From: Ulva prolifera
Taxonomy: Eukaryota > Chlorophyta > Ulvophyceae > Ulvales > Ulvaceae
Assembly: GCA_023078555.1 (NCBI GenBank)
Contig: CM041196.1
Location: 2,170,001 to 2,234,000, forward strand
Reading direction: 5' to 3'
Length of the DNA stretch: 64,000 bases
A program made the translations under genes and the position numbers. A model generated the notes under the pieces. That model was not told the DNA's origin. It worked only from the letters and a program-made list of their open reading frames with translations, and did no database searches. Positions 25,455 through 37,800 of this stretch are shown one piece after another. Each line of letters opens with the position of its first letter. Position 1 is the stretch's first letter.

Positions 25455-27649
25455 TTACGTGTCTGTTTTTGCTTTCTTAACACCCAGGAAACCCTTCAGG
25501 AGTTCGTACGCCACGAACCGAATGCTGTTCTGGGGCACGACCTTCAGTGTGTTGGCGGCCCAACCTTTATAGAACCCTCTCATGCCCTCCTGCATGAACA
25601 TACGAAATCATACCAAGGCATGCGGATGCTGTGACATGTCACTAAATCACAGAGCGTAGCAGGAGCATGTGATGATGAGCGCTCAAAGAAAGCATGCTGA
25701 AACAACTCGTGGAGGTGCCCAAACCATGATTCGCGGGCCTCTGCCGTCTGAAAGCATCGGCTGCTTGCTTTCTGCTATGCACATGTTATGAGGGTGGCTG
25801 CATGCTCTTTGCAGTACCAGATCATTGTCAAAGTGGAAACATGCAGGCATGCTGTGTACATTCTGCATCAAGCATCACCCTGGGCCTGAGCTGAACTGTG
25901 CGTCCAATTACAGTACACTGACGCGTCCCAGCGCCACAGGGCACTGAAGGTTGATGCATACTGCTGCCAGAGGTCCACAGAGAGTAGGCTAAGCGCCATG
26001 GCCACTGTACATAATTGTCTATTTATATGTTCGTAACACAATGGATCAGTAATACATGGAATAAGCAGAGCAGTGCAGCACTTCGCCACACTGCAGCGGC
26101 ACTGCGCCAGTGGTGCAGAGCCTCTGGCCAGAACAGCCTCAGCATCAGGAGGTAACTACGTGGCGTCCTAGATCTGATACCAACGGACCCTTCTATTGCA
26201 GTCAGATCATGCAGATTCTTGCCTCCAATTTCATGGCCAGTCAATACACACATCACTGGCGCAACACACACCACAGCAGAAACGAAAACTGGTTCCGGGT
26301 CTGATTGCGTTTGTCAGGAGATGAACAAGATCCCTGGCGGTAGGGCTACGTGCATCATGCAAACGTGGTCACGTAGTGAGCTCTCATACGAATTGCACAC
26401 AGATGGGTCTGCAACGTGGCGCACCTTCTGCATGATAGAGCGCATGGCATCGATCTGGCCGTCGTACGTTTTGCCTTTCATTTGCATCCGCCTGCGCACT
26501 GTGTCAAGAGGATAGCAGACAGTCGCAGCAACTGTTCCTGTAATCCCTCCCAATGCCAGGTTTGCTGCTGGATGCTGGGGCCTCTCGCCAGAATAGCATG
26601 CTTTCTTCGCAATGTCGTACAACGCAAAGTTGAGCGCAGCGTATGGAGCAATTCCCAGCAATGTTGGAGCTAATCCTTTGTAAAGTGCCAGGACTCCTTC
26701 GTGTCGAACGATTTGAGTCCCGCAATGCAGCATGCCTGAACCACAATGGCCCGCATCAAATGAATGGCGTAAGAGAGACACATTCTGCAAAGGCTGCTCA
26801 TGTATGCAGGAGGCTGAGCGCACCGTTGTAGGGATGCTGAGGCAGGGCCAACCTCAGCCGGATTGTGTCCAAGGGGTGTGTTAGAGCAGTTGCCGTCATT
26901 CCGGCAAGAGCACCTGCTGTCAGCCGCATTGCCACAGTCAAGTCACCATCTTGACACAGAGCCCGTTTGTAGAAGTCATTTGCAGACAACTGGGCTGCAG
27001 AATACGGAAAGATACGAATGATGTTCGTGCCATTGCCCTTCCAGAACGCAACCACGCCCTCATCCCTGCATAGCTTGTCATTGAGATTATGGATTCTAAT
27101 CTCCGTACACACCAAGGAGAAACGATACAGCACCCCAGCATTCAACTGCATCTGCTGGGGGAATAGAGAGGCGGGTGGGGGGCAGTGTCGGTGTGCGCAA
27201 CAACAAGGCACCAGGCGAACACAGTGAGGAGCGCGTACATGTAGATTTTCGAGAACGCTTGGCCAACACTCGTGTAAGCCGTTGCCGAGGTTCCTGACGA
27301 GGCCATAGCTTGGACCTGAAACAGCAACTTGATCCGATCCAGCGGTGCGGTGCACGTTCGTGCAGTCGCCCCCGCAAGGCCCCCAGCGAAGAACATTCTG
27401 CACCATGGTTTATAATAAGCTTGGTATAGTTCATATGTTTGAGGGAGCATGGATGATACGCTATAGTTGCGGCGTTTGAACGCCTAGATGGCAACACGGA
27501 CAAGCACTTCGTGCGATGCGACGTGTATGCAGCCCGAGCCTGCAAAGATGAGCAGAGACTATCATGAGTAGCTTATAAAGGGCATACCTGGCATTCTGCA
27601 GCACGGCCCCGCTCGACCCTCCTTCGGCTTTACGCGGTGAGCCTTCCAT
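25455..27649 (-). CDS. Mitochondrial carrier family (SLC25) protein, plastid adenine-nucleotide carrier type
   Basis: Five exons (27588-27649, 27239-27397, 26824-27065, 26425-26735, 25455-25589) join in frame to exactly 303 codons including TAA, the usual length of the family. All three signature repeats are seen: TAPLDRIKLLFQVQ in repeat 1, THPLDTIRLRLA in repeat 2 and CYPLDTVRRRMQMKGKTYDG in repeat 3, each with a downstream EG(V/M)...(F/L)(W/Y)KG. The set of motifs, including the IRVLPYSAVQ-like IRIFPYSAAQL and RLTAGALAGMT, is closest in my memory to the Arabidopsis thylakoid ATP/ADP carrier group, so adenine-nucleotide exchange across a plastid or mitochondrial membrane is likely; the substrate is not proven. 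The N-terminus is short (MEGSPRKAEGGSSGAVLQNA), with no long transit peptide. Confidence 0.9.
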
Positions 27650-28232
27650 CGCACCAGATTACAGCCTCAAAACTCGCTCAAGCGTGATACTTACTAGCAT
27701 AAATCTGGCAAACCGAGGTATTCATCATGTGCTCATATGTAGCAGGCGTCTGGGATCGGAACGTGCGTTGCGGGCTGATGACCAAAAGTATTGCAAACGC
27801 ACACGTGTACTCGCAGCGTCAAGCCATGTAACAAGCTTGCACGATCTCAGCGGTCCGACAAGCCATGCCAAAGGACAGCGCTAGTGTGGCCTGTTCCGCT
27901 CGAATCAGATGCATGCTTCAGCACATGATAAAGGATCTAGATCTCAACGCACTGGCTCGTAGCATCGCCGATTAATACCCCCGATGAATACTCACTACGT
28001 GACCCCGTTACAATCAGTGATCAATGCTGTAGCTCGTCAGTCCAAAGCCTCGTAAACGCAGCAAATCACGTGGTCAACACCCATGATCAGTTCTCATTGC
28101 TGCTTTGAATGTGTCGTTTGGCCTTCTGGAATTTGCTGCATGTCTGTTCAGCTTCTTTGGGCACAGATCCAGAGTGGAGTCCCAGGCAATTATATCACGT
28201 GTATGCAGGCGCAACCCCTACTTGGGGATAGG

Positions 28233-29000
28233 TCACGTACAACAACACAAAGAGTTTGATGACCATGCAGGTTGTGTTATTAGTTCCACGATTCCATGCC
28301 AAACGGACATGTACAATGCCGCCGACGCCCATCGCAACAGCTTCATGTGTGGAACACAGGCAGCACCGGACCACTGCAAAAGGGCGTAGACCTGCACGGC
28401 ACATGCCATACATAGTCGGACTGAGGTGACAAGGCATCCCACATATGCTTACACACTCACCAGCAGGCTGGCGCTCGCTGCCCACGCGATCTGGGGCCAC
28501 ACCAGATCCACAGAATGCCAGGCACACACCTCACATCGATACCCTGCATGCATACATGTACCATAGCCTGCCATTCCTGGCTATGGCTCGATGCCCGGCC
28601 TCTGTCCTTTGTAACTACATGTACAAAAGCCTGCCACATATGTCACGAAGTACGCCCTGAGCCTGGCAACCTGTACCGATCGCAACAAGCACTCCCAACT
28701 CAGTGACGCTCAATGCTCCTTGTGAGACCTACCATCCATAAATACAAACACACAGCTTGAGTGGTGTCAGGCAAGCATATCAACAGCATCGCCACCAAAG
28801 CCACTGCACCAGCACACCCCCAAGCCCACCAACCATGTGCATAGCACGGCACACAATGGGCTTTCTGAGAGCACCTTGTGCCAAGCAAATCCTGACCCAC
28901 CCTGCAGATCTTGAACAATCCCATAACACTCCTCCATATCGGCTCCTGAACATCAGCAGAGAGTAGTGCGGCGCTTGCCGCGCGCATCCTCCGCCCTTCC
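28233..29000 (-). CDS. Candidate multi-pass membrane protein (exons partly resolved)
   Basis: Several pieces on the minus strand look like exons. One near 28885-28970 reads MRAASAALLSADVQEPIWRS and ends before gtgggt. Another near 28735-28800 reads ALVAMLLICLPDTTQAVCLY and ends before gtaggt. A short piece near 28465-28495 reads IAWAASASLL before gtgagt. A last one at 28233-28407 reads VYALLQWSGAACVPHMKLLR, then WASAALYMSVWHGIVELITQ, and reaches a stop. Three of them are hydrophobic enough to span a membrane. I could not fix all phases, and I do not recognise the family; a small four-helix membrane protein would fit. Confidence 0.35.
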
Positions 29001-29341
29001 CACCGGCCCACCCAGTGTGGTCACATGGCCCTCACACACTCATACAAAAGCAGATGCGAAGCAGTGCTGCAAGGCAGTGCACAGGCGGGCCAGCACAGGC
29101 GCATCATCTGGTGGTGCGGGCACCTATCCTAATCGATCTCGTGGTTTCTACCCTGGTATGTGTGGCACCTACTGCCAGTACTCTACATGGCGCCACCATC
29201 ACTCTCCCTCATACTCTCTCCTCGTGCCGAGGACGACCGGGCTTCTGTCGCTCTGGGAAATTGCTGCTCTGCCGCGCCTGCGGCGGAGGCCGCTGGCAGA
29301 GTCGGACAGCAGCATACAGCCTACGGCCGCAGACTGGCCGT

Positions 29342-30272
29342 TCACATCAGGTAGGGAGTCAGCGGCTCGCCACGGGCGCGGGCGAGCTTCGCCTCCAGCC
29401 TGTTGCAGAGTGCCGTGTGCGCCGTCTCCGTCCTGCTTTTCCGGGTGCTGTCGAGGCTCAGGCGGTGGCAGGGATAGGCCGCGAGGCAGCCTTCACTCAG
29501 GAAGGGGGAGAGGACACGGGCTGACAGAGGAGGCGTGGACACCTGGCTCGCTGATGGAGATGGAGGAGACGGGGAAGTGGGCATGATGACTGGGAGGTTC
29601 CCGTCCGACTTGTGTCCAGTGCTGGAGTAGCAACTGCACAATGTGCCGTCTCCGTCAGCAGGTGCTCGGTGGTGCAAGTTGCACCGAGACAAACGATCGG
29701 CAGGTGCCCATGAGGCGAGGTACAGGCTGTGTAGAGGCAGAGAGGCGGTATCTTGCGCGGTGGATGCACGCGGACGGGGGGCACGCCGATGCCCGTGACG
29801 TACCTTTTTCAACCTCGCTGAGCTACTTTGAACAAGACATGATGGTACAAGCGGTCCGCAGCGTAGATAACATAGACAGCAAGTATCCCCTCCTTGGTGA
29901 GGGGAAAAACAATCGACATGGGAGTCGTACTTGCGCAATGGGCTCTGTCGCGCTTCCGACTGCGAACGCAGCAGCGCACCCAAGCCGGGGCTGGCGAGGG
30001 GTGATCCGCGACCTGCAACGGCAGCATCCCAGCTTGCAGCCAGATTCAGCTGGCACAGGTGTTCAGATGTTGTTGCGTCTGGCTCTGATGAGTTCCGAAG
30101 TTGTGCCAAGCCAAGCGGCGATGGATCTGACAAGAAAGGGTTTTCCGTGTCATGTCGTGGAATTGTCAACGGCTGTAACCTCTTCCCACCGTCGAGTGGT
30201 TGACGAAAATCGCTCCACTCTCGGGAGCTGGATGACATATCGGACATACTGGAGCGTTGGGAGGAGCTCGTC
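29342..30272 (-). CDS. Ser/Pro-rich protein of unknown function, 3' exons
   Basis: Two exons join in frame: 29931-30272 (starting at an ATGCAG acceptor and reading TSSSQRSSMSDMSSSSREWS, with later HDTENPFLSDPSPLG and SPLASPGLGALLRSQSEARQ, ending at AA|gtacga) and 29342-29633 (CYSSTGHKSDGNLPVIMPTS, then SASQVSTPPLSARVLSPFLS, ending LARARGEPLTPYLM and a stop). The protein is disordered, with many SP and TP sites that suggest regulation by proline-directed kinases. Upstream exons must exist between 30273 and about 30870 but were not resolved. No domain is recognised. Confidence 0.5.
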
Positions 30273-31886
30273 CTGCATGTAACACTCAGTCAGTGCGCCT
30301 GAGTAGGCAGGCCTGTGCACACGAATTGCAGGCAACGTTGGCATACACCTGATGGACATATATTCCCAGCACAGCGTATGCCGCAGACACGATTATCAAC
30401 ATCAATCAGCGCGGACTGCGCAGAAAACTCGACGAAGTCCGTGGCACAAACATTGGTGATAACTGGTCACGTCGCCTCGACCGCGACACATACCAAGGCG
30501 TGATGAAATTCATGTTGCTGACATGACATTGAGAAAATTCGAAAGCTAGAGCAATGTTTGACATGAGCAATCACGAGGATGCACTTGTGTCGTGGTCCAG
30601 AGCACAAGACGTCCTTCGTATCCAAACAGATAAAATGGCAAGCGCTGGGTGGCCACCAGAGAGCATTAATAGCTTTTCAGCGCCTTCAGAACGGGCGTAT
30701 GGCAGAGTAATCTGCCAGATTCGTCTGCATCCATCGGCGTGCCGTTCTTGCGACAGGAGGGCGTGTTTTCCGGAACTGACAGCAGATGCCACATCAAGCA
30801 CAGGGAGCAGAGAATTTCTACACATCAGCAACATGGCAATGCCAGTGTCGGGAGCCTACCTGTCGCGTCCCTCGTAGCTCTTGTCCATGTCAGCTGTGCC
30901 TGAGATATGTTGCGTTGGGTAGTTGTGTGGCACCGACGGTCCTCAAACTTAGCTCTTTCAACGCAAAACGGAATATGATACTGTACTGCGACGATGTATC
31001 GCGTGCTTTGGTTTATGCTCGGATATGTAACAACACGCAATTACCTGTAGATGACGCACTGTGCTGAGGAAACACGAGAAGCTGAACAGGAAGCATTATA
31101 ATTGTGGAAGTGCTCAATCACTGTCTTACTAGCCTGTCTTCAGCCGCAGATCCACCAGAACAAAAAGCCGGTATCTCGGTTAGTCGCGTTTCGTGAGCGC
31201 TACACACCAGTCTTCAAAACTTGCCACCCCACGTGGACGTCGTGTCGGCATATAAATCAATTCGGCGGCATTCGACGCAAACCATGACTATCCTGACTGC
31301 ATGCCATGATTGCACATGTAGCTAGCAGTTACAGAAGCCATGGTCACCCACGCTGCCGAGTAGGTAGCACGCCGCAGTGCGTATCGAATGCGTCTCGGGA
31401 CTTCTGCAGGAGAGATATCATCCTCCCAAGCCTCTCCATCTGTCAGACAAAGGTCCACGTGGAGGCAGCACGTTTCGAATCACGTCTCCTCGTGCTGTTG
31501 CTGTGAGTTTCGGGGCCACCTGGGGTTAGCACTGAACTGGCGCTGCTGACCGGTGTAGCTGCTCGCGCAGCTACACCGGTGCGGCATGCATGGTGCCGAG
31601 GCCGCGATGGCCAACTTGAAGCCCTCGCAGGCTCGGAGTTGCAGCGTGACCAACCCCCATAGTGCGCTGGACATGCTGCTGCAGATTTGCAGACGAAAGC
31701 CACCAGGTTGAATCAAAGACTCTGATCTGGTCCAGTAAATCAATCAAGCGTGAGCTGGTTGTGGAACATCGCTTACGCATGCATGCAACTCCTATGCATG
31801 CGCCGCCCGGAACTGCAAGCTTCTCCGCTGGTGCGCACCGAAAGACTGCTGCGCGCCGCACACAAAAAAGCAGGCAGCGTTAACGT
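30273..31886. other. Unresolved stretch with possible upstream exons
   Basis: Open pieces on the minus strand around 30571-30834 could belong to the Ser/Pro-rich gene, but no frame is clearly coding. A 14-base-arm hairpin lies at 31549-31580. Nothing else is recognised. Confidence 0.3.
31549..31580. repeat. Perfect inverted repeat, 14-base arms
   Basis: accggtgtagctgc and its exact reverse complement are separated by tcgc. The site is just beyond the 3' end of the unknown gene that stops at 31887. Confidence 0.75.
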
Positions 31887-33306
31887 TCACACGTGAACGC
31901 GCCAACATCGCAGCCACTGTGCCGCATTGTTGGCGTACCCTAGCAATCGTAAGACGATGGCATAAAGTTGGTCAGCGATCGCTCGGGCACTGCGGATCTT
32001 GACCATGGTGCTGTCTGCAATCATAGGCAATCGGCATTGCCCGCTTTGCAGCGTATCTTGGTGATACAGCCGCCCGAGTACTTCAGTGAAGCTGGCTGTT
32101 GCGCTGCAAAGTGATCCGTCTTTTAGTTCTGGATCCAGCTGGGCCACATGCACGTCTTGTATGACGCAGGCGCGCACAAGTGGCACTCGGGAGACTGTCA
32201 CGCCCCATCTCACCACCAGCTGCCGTAGCATATTATACGTACGGCTGGATAGATTGCCGACAGCACGCTGCACTCAGTCACCACGACGACCAGGCCGCCC
32301 ATGATACTGAAGTGCAGCGTTGTTTGAGATACCATTGGAATTGAAAGCTCTCAGGGCACACATATACAAGATTGCCCTGTTCCCAGCGATGGGCCAACTT
32401 CTCAGTCACAAGCAGCTTGTGTCAGAACAAGACACCCCTGGAGGCAAGTGGCGACCGATCGGGGAGGCACCCCGACGTCGGGGTGCCTCCCCGACGTCGT
32501 ACTGCGGCACATGCACAGTGCGCTTCCACGCGCTGGCGTGGCGTGTGTGGCCGTCGTGCTGTGCTGGACAGCCAAGGCCGGGTTCAATGTGGGTCTGCAT
32601 CCGCTATTCTCGGTCGCGTTGCTATGATTGTGCGTTGCCCTGGCGTTCTACCGGACTTTCTGTCTTTTTCCTTGCATTACCCACATGCATAATGTGGCGG
32701 ACGTGCGGCTGTGCACAGCTGTGGTGTGCCGTGCACCATGGTGTGCATGCATGGGCCCTCTCGCGTTGCTGACGGTCTTCTGGTTCGGAGCTATCCACGT
32801 GGTCATGCACGGGTTCATGTAGTACGAGGTGTGACGGCAGCCGCCGTACGAATGGTCACAGCTGTGCATAGTAGGTACCTCGGTGATAATCCGGGCACGT
32901 GACCAGTCGATTCGCAGGAACGATGCTCCAGCGTCTTTTTCGACGTCCCTGTGCCGCACACGCACCATGGCTGGTGCACCAGCCGCACCAGAAATGCCGC
33001 GATATCCCATTCCACCTGCAATACAGCGCTCTGACAGTCCAGGACACGTGTTTGCTACGTGTGCGTGGAGTCGGTGGGTCGCCGCGGCGATAGCTTTTTC
33101 CACTCGATTCGAGACATCGCGATAAATGGTCTTGAAAGAGGCCTCGGCCTGGCGGATCTGCGCAGGCACAAATCTTCCCATGCACAGGTACGCTCGGGCG
33201 TGACCTTATCCTGCGCCTGCTCACGCGTGATCACGGTACCTCTGTCGACATCTGCCATCAGTGGGTCAACGCAATACACTTGCCATGCGGCAGATGGGTA
33301 CACGTG
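31887..33306 (-). CDS. Unknown protein, three 3' exons
   Basis: Three exons chain in phase 0: 33205-33306 (HVYPSAAWQVYCVDPLMADV, then RGTVITREQAQDK), 32879-33157 (IRQAEASFKTIYRDVSNRVE, then GYRGISGAAGAPAM and GASFLRIDWSRARIITE, donor gtacct) and 31887-32267 (RAVGNLSSRTYNMLRQLVVR, then ACVIQDVHVAQLDPELKDGS and YAIVLRLLGYANNAAQWLR, ending in TGA). Each exon length is a multiple of three. The mixed, non-repetitive composition looks like a folded, partly helical protein. I do not recognise the family. The first donor (gtcacg) is weak and the 5' part is missing, with possible further exons up to about 33850. The 612-base intron contains a 34-base perfect palindrome. Confidence 0.45.
32460..32493. 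repeat. Perfect 34-base palindrome
   Basis: cggggaggcaccccgac is followed directly by its exact reverse complement with no loop. It is 79% GC and sits in an intron of the unknown gene. Confidence 0.85.
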
Positions 33307-34097
33307 CTGTTGTGACGAAGATGTTAGGCTGCCAGAGTGGCTGGGGGTGTTGCCCAGTCGGGCAGTGCTGCTGTGCTTGCGCTCCTGAGCTGCGGTGGAT
33401 GCGTCACTGTGCGACGCCTGCGCTACCACCTCTCCGACTTCTGCCTGTGAAACCTGCCGTGGTGGTACCAGTATCTCAAGATACAGAAACCATCACAGGA
33501 GCTGGACAGATACTAGCTGGCGTTGCCATGTGGTGATCACTCTGACAACAGGCAATCGTATGACGCACTTGCAAGTGCATGATTTGCCCTTGTAACACTT
33601 GCAAGTGCATGATCACAGGTGTGGTGTTCCTGGTGGGGTCGTGCGCTGTGCTGTGGTGCCCGTGCCTCTCCAGCTTCAAGTTGTCCTCGTGGCATGCCAC
33701 AGCACTTGCCATGGCACAGAAGGCCAGGCTCCTCTTCAAGTTGCAGAGACCCTCCCAGGCACAACCACAGTTTGCCATTACGTGCCATTACGTACAGAGC
33801 CGTGTTCGCTTAGCTGAGGTCATGCCTGGAGCCGCAGAAGCAAGATTGTGCTAGAGCGTTGCTGCTCTGCTCTGCGCTGTCGTGACTCTTCTGGCTGGGT
33901 GACTTCACACCACTTCAAGCGGCCGCGGCTATGCACAACCTCCTGTGCTGGCCCTAGCTCTGCGCCTTCCATGCGTATGAAATCTCTTCCAGGGCATCAG
34001 CATCTGTATGGACTCTTGATCAACACAATCGTGACAATGAGCGCGTGTTCGAGCCGAAGCCAGAGCCACCTTTACGATATACACATGACATCACAAA

Positions 34098-34149
34098 CAC
34101 ACGACCCCACAGTCATCTGGATATGTCCGGATGACTGTGGGGTCGTGTG
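34098..34149. repeat. Perfect inverted repeat, 20-base arms
   Basis: cacacgaccccacagtcatc and its exact reverse complement are separated by 12 bases that are themselves partly complementary (tggatatgtccg). A partial match to one arm (catggggtcgttcatg) recurs near 35700. It may be a small MITE-like element in the 3' flank of M8-A. Confidence 0.75.
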
Positions 34150-34397
34150 TGCGGATCCGCCTCAGCGCCCCGACTAGGCCTAGCTAGGGGGGACGGATCT
34201 CACACACGAATCATTGGATAGCACAGGCACAGGCGCCTGCGTATCCTGCGTATGCGCAGAGTGACAGCACGAATTCACTGGAAGAGATGCCGTTTGAACT
34301 GAGTGTCGACGGCACAAAGGCGGCAAGGCTCCAGGCTCACGCGCCGCTGCCGTGCTGCAGCATCGACGCACATCCACAGCCGGGAGGCGGCAGCCGT

Positions 34398-34398
<1 letters not shown>

Positions 34399-34433
<35 letters not shown>
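34399..34433. repeat. Homopolymer run of 35 G on the plus strand
   Basis: An uninterrupted G run in the 3' flank of M8-A. Unlike most of the long runs further right, it does not adjoin a splice donor that I can identify. Confidence 0.9.
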
Positions 34434-34813
34434 CTCTGGCTCGGCACGGCCGCAAAAGTCGCCTCCGCATGGTTTGACTGCGTGTGTACGCAGTCAATAT
34501 GCTTGATGCTGTGTTAAGCTCTAGACGGGCTTGCAAGAACTGCATGCACCGGAAACAACTGCGCAAGCCTAGCCAAGCCCTCTTTCACCACCAGTAGGCA
34601 TAATTGCAAAGTAAACAACGACAAAAGCAAAAGCTCTAAGATCGCACACATCAACATCAACATCAACATCGACATCGTGCACGGCGGTTTCGTGTCCACA
34701 TGCTTGCTCCCTTGCGGTCCACAGAACAGATCATCATTCCCATGCTATGGACGGCCATGCCCGCCGCCGCGGCTACACTCACGCAGCCGCGCTGCGCGGC
34801 GCTGCTCGGGCCG

Positions 34814-37800
34814 CTACCGCAGCAGCACCGCGGCTACTGTGCCGGCCGCCACGAGGGCCGGTGGCAGCCGCCGCCGCCATGCATCGTGGCCGGCAGCCGC
34901 CGATCGTGAGTCCGCCGTCACTGGAAGCCCCCGGCTGACATCATCATAATCCCCACCCTCACCTGGTGCCCCCACAAGTGCCGGAGAGTCGTCCTCATCT
35001 GATGTCGGAGTGCCGACGACCGGCGGCCCCGAGTCCAGCGGCTCCCCTATTGAAGCCGGCGCGTCGCCGCCGGGGATAGCCACGCCGACGTCCGGGCCGC
35101 CGGGGCCGGGCGCTTCGGCATCGAAGAACCAGGCACCGAGCGGTGTGGCTGCCGGGCCAGCCGCCGCAGAGGCTGTGGGGGCGGGCGCGGACGCGTTGAT
35201 GACTGGCGCGGGGGTGTAGGCCGCCGCGTTGCAAGCCACGCCGCGGCTCTCGCTGCCCTCAGACCACTCTCCGCACTCCGGCACGCCGCAGAACCCTGAC
35301 GCCGGGCAGGGAGAACCCTGCATGGCGAGCAGTGAGCTGTGATGAGTGAGCTGAGGCAGGTACATGGGTGTCGGGATGTCGGGTAGCGACCTGTCACTCG
35401 CGAAATGGGTCAGCCATTGCTGGGATACGCAGGATGCGTGAGGTGTGAGACTAGCAGGCTCACCGCCACAAGTGCACCGGCAGCAATCATTGCCGATCAA
35501 GTGCAACAACGCGGCAAGTGTCAGGTGTGCTTATCAGGAGTACACATCAAGTGTCAGGTGTGCTTATCAGGAGTACACATCAAGCAGGTGCAACTCTGCA
35601 GCCGCCGCGCGATTCTGATCAACGCGCACCAGCAACCCCAAAGGTGCAACTCTGCAGCTGCTGCATGATTCTGATCAACTGTGGGATGGTCTGTGCGGAT
35701 CATGGGGTCGTTCATGTGGTGCGCTGCACTCCCCAACGCACGACCCACCGCCGATGCACATCGATTGTGCACTGCCACTGGCTCGTGTGTCGGCCGTGGC
35801 GGGGGCGCTTGCTGGCGGCAGCTGCCCATGCATGATCGATGTAGTGTGTGGGATCTGTATTTTGTGTTTGCTTTGCGTTCATCTACTCTCCCGTCACAAC
35901 ATCAATGGTCCTCGTCAGCTTTGTATGCACAGCGCCGGGTGGAGAGCGGCGGGGGGGGGGGGGGATCGCACGTCGTCGCACTGCGAGAGGCATATGGGCA
36001 CTGAGCAGTCGGCGCCGCCCCAGCCAATGTGGCAGAAGCAGTGGCCGCGCAGGCAGTCGCCGCGGCCGCTGCAGTCGTTCAGGGTTTCGACGCACGTCAG
36101 CAGGCCCGGGTCGCCGCACATCAGCTCCTCGTCCGGGCACCGCAAGCCCTCTGCACTGTCCTCACACACTCTCACACACAGCGTCGCAGACGAAAAGGCG
36201 ATGAAGCAGACAGCGCCTCACACATAACGAAGCAGCGCCACATAGTCCCACACACCCAGTATGGCATATGTGGTCCCGTCGTTCTGGAGTTGTCAATGTC
36301 CCCTTCAGGATACGGCTCACCAAATTCAGGTTTACTTCACATTACTATCTAGACACATGCACACTCTGCTGCTTCATGTATGCTTCTCTTGACGTGTACA
36401 CACTCGCATGCAAGGACACTCACGATGCCCCTCCGCAGCAGCGCTGAGTCGCAGAGTCACATTCAAGCTGGGACTGCTGGCGGCATCCGTGCTGGGAGCA
36501 GGGTGTAGGGTGCTCCGCAGCGAGGTGGCGGACCCGGAGCACGTCACAGATCTGGACCTCCGCCCGCGGCTATCACGCACCCCTCACGCCACCACTGCTG
36601 TATCGCCGCAGGCAATGATGGCGTACAGCTAACATCGCGCATGTCCTGATTGGGGACGCCCAAACCAGGGCAGGGTAGCAGCCTCATGCGTGACGCCGGC
36701 GCCGGCAGCACCAGCAGCATTCGCGACTTCAACCGCCGGCGGATGCGTGATGCGGTGCACTTTTCAGGTGACACGCTGGACGATGGCGCATGCATGCATG
36801 TGGCGGTGCGGGTACCTGGGTCGCAGGGAAGGCCGTTGACAAGCAGGGTGCCGTCGGCGGCGCAGGACATGTCCGCGCACTGCCGCGAACTTGAGCTGCG
36901 GCGTGCGATGCAGCGGCGGCCGGCGGCCGTGGCGTTGTGACACTCCACCTCGTCCCCGGGAACACGTGCACCCTGCGCAGCAAGGACACTCAGCCGTCTG
37001 GGCGAGTAGCCGTCTGGGCGAGTAGCCGCAAAGGGGGAGCGGCGTTTCACCTGAGCGAGTGAATGTACGATTCCTGCCCGCTTAGCTTGCCTGTGCGTTT
37101 ATTTTCAGCCGGGATGTAGCTGGGGCTGATCAACTGGAGTTGAAATACTGCGTTTCCTGTACCTGACTCCTGACTTGCAGCCCCAACAACTGCGGTGATC
37201 CCAGCACAGGAGTGAAGTCAGCAGCTGACCTGAAGCTCGGCAGCAGAACAGGTGCGTTACACCGCGGGGAACAAGCGCAAGCTGTTTCCTTGCTGCAGGC
37301 TTGGTGCTGGTGACTGCAGCATGCATGCATGCATCAGCTGATGTAGGAACGGTGCACTGAACCACACTGCACAACGCACTGTGCATCCCACCGCGCGTTA
37401 AGACGCACTATCAACTGGAGTCAGGCACAGATGAACTGATGCCGCAGGCGGCCACGAATACAGAGCGCAGTCACCGAGCATCGGGTGCGCTTCAAGCCAC
37501 CAGGCTCCGCAGCGACCAAGCTGCCATGATCACGTCCATTGCCTCTACTACCGTACTATACTAAGCGCATCGACATTGAGGGCAGCGGTACGGTGTACAA
37601 CCTATACCTGAGGCACGACACTCTGGCCACTGTTATGCATTATAGCTGTTGTTACAGCTGTTGGTAATCTGGCGATGAACAAAGCCGACGGGTCGAGAGA
37701 GAACACACAAGAGAGAGGACACACGAATTGGACGAGGTACAGGCCACCCCACAGCGCGTCCGCAGAGCAGACTCCGAGGGCGGAGTGGTCAGCCATGCAC

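Noticed and set aside
30571..30834. Minus-strand frame MLLMCRNSLLPVLD...
   Set aside because: Three frames are about equally plausible here and none chains to 30272 with certainty.
35516..35581. CRISPR-like direct repeats
   Set aside because: Two abutting 33-base copies without spacers; a simple tandem duplication in an intron.
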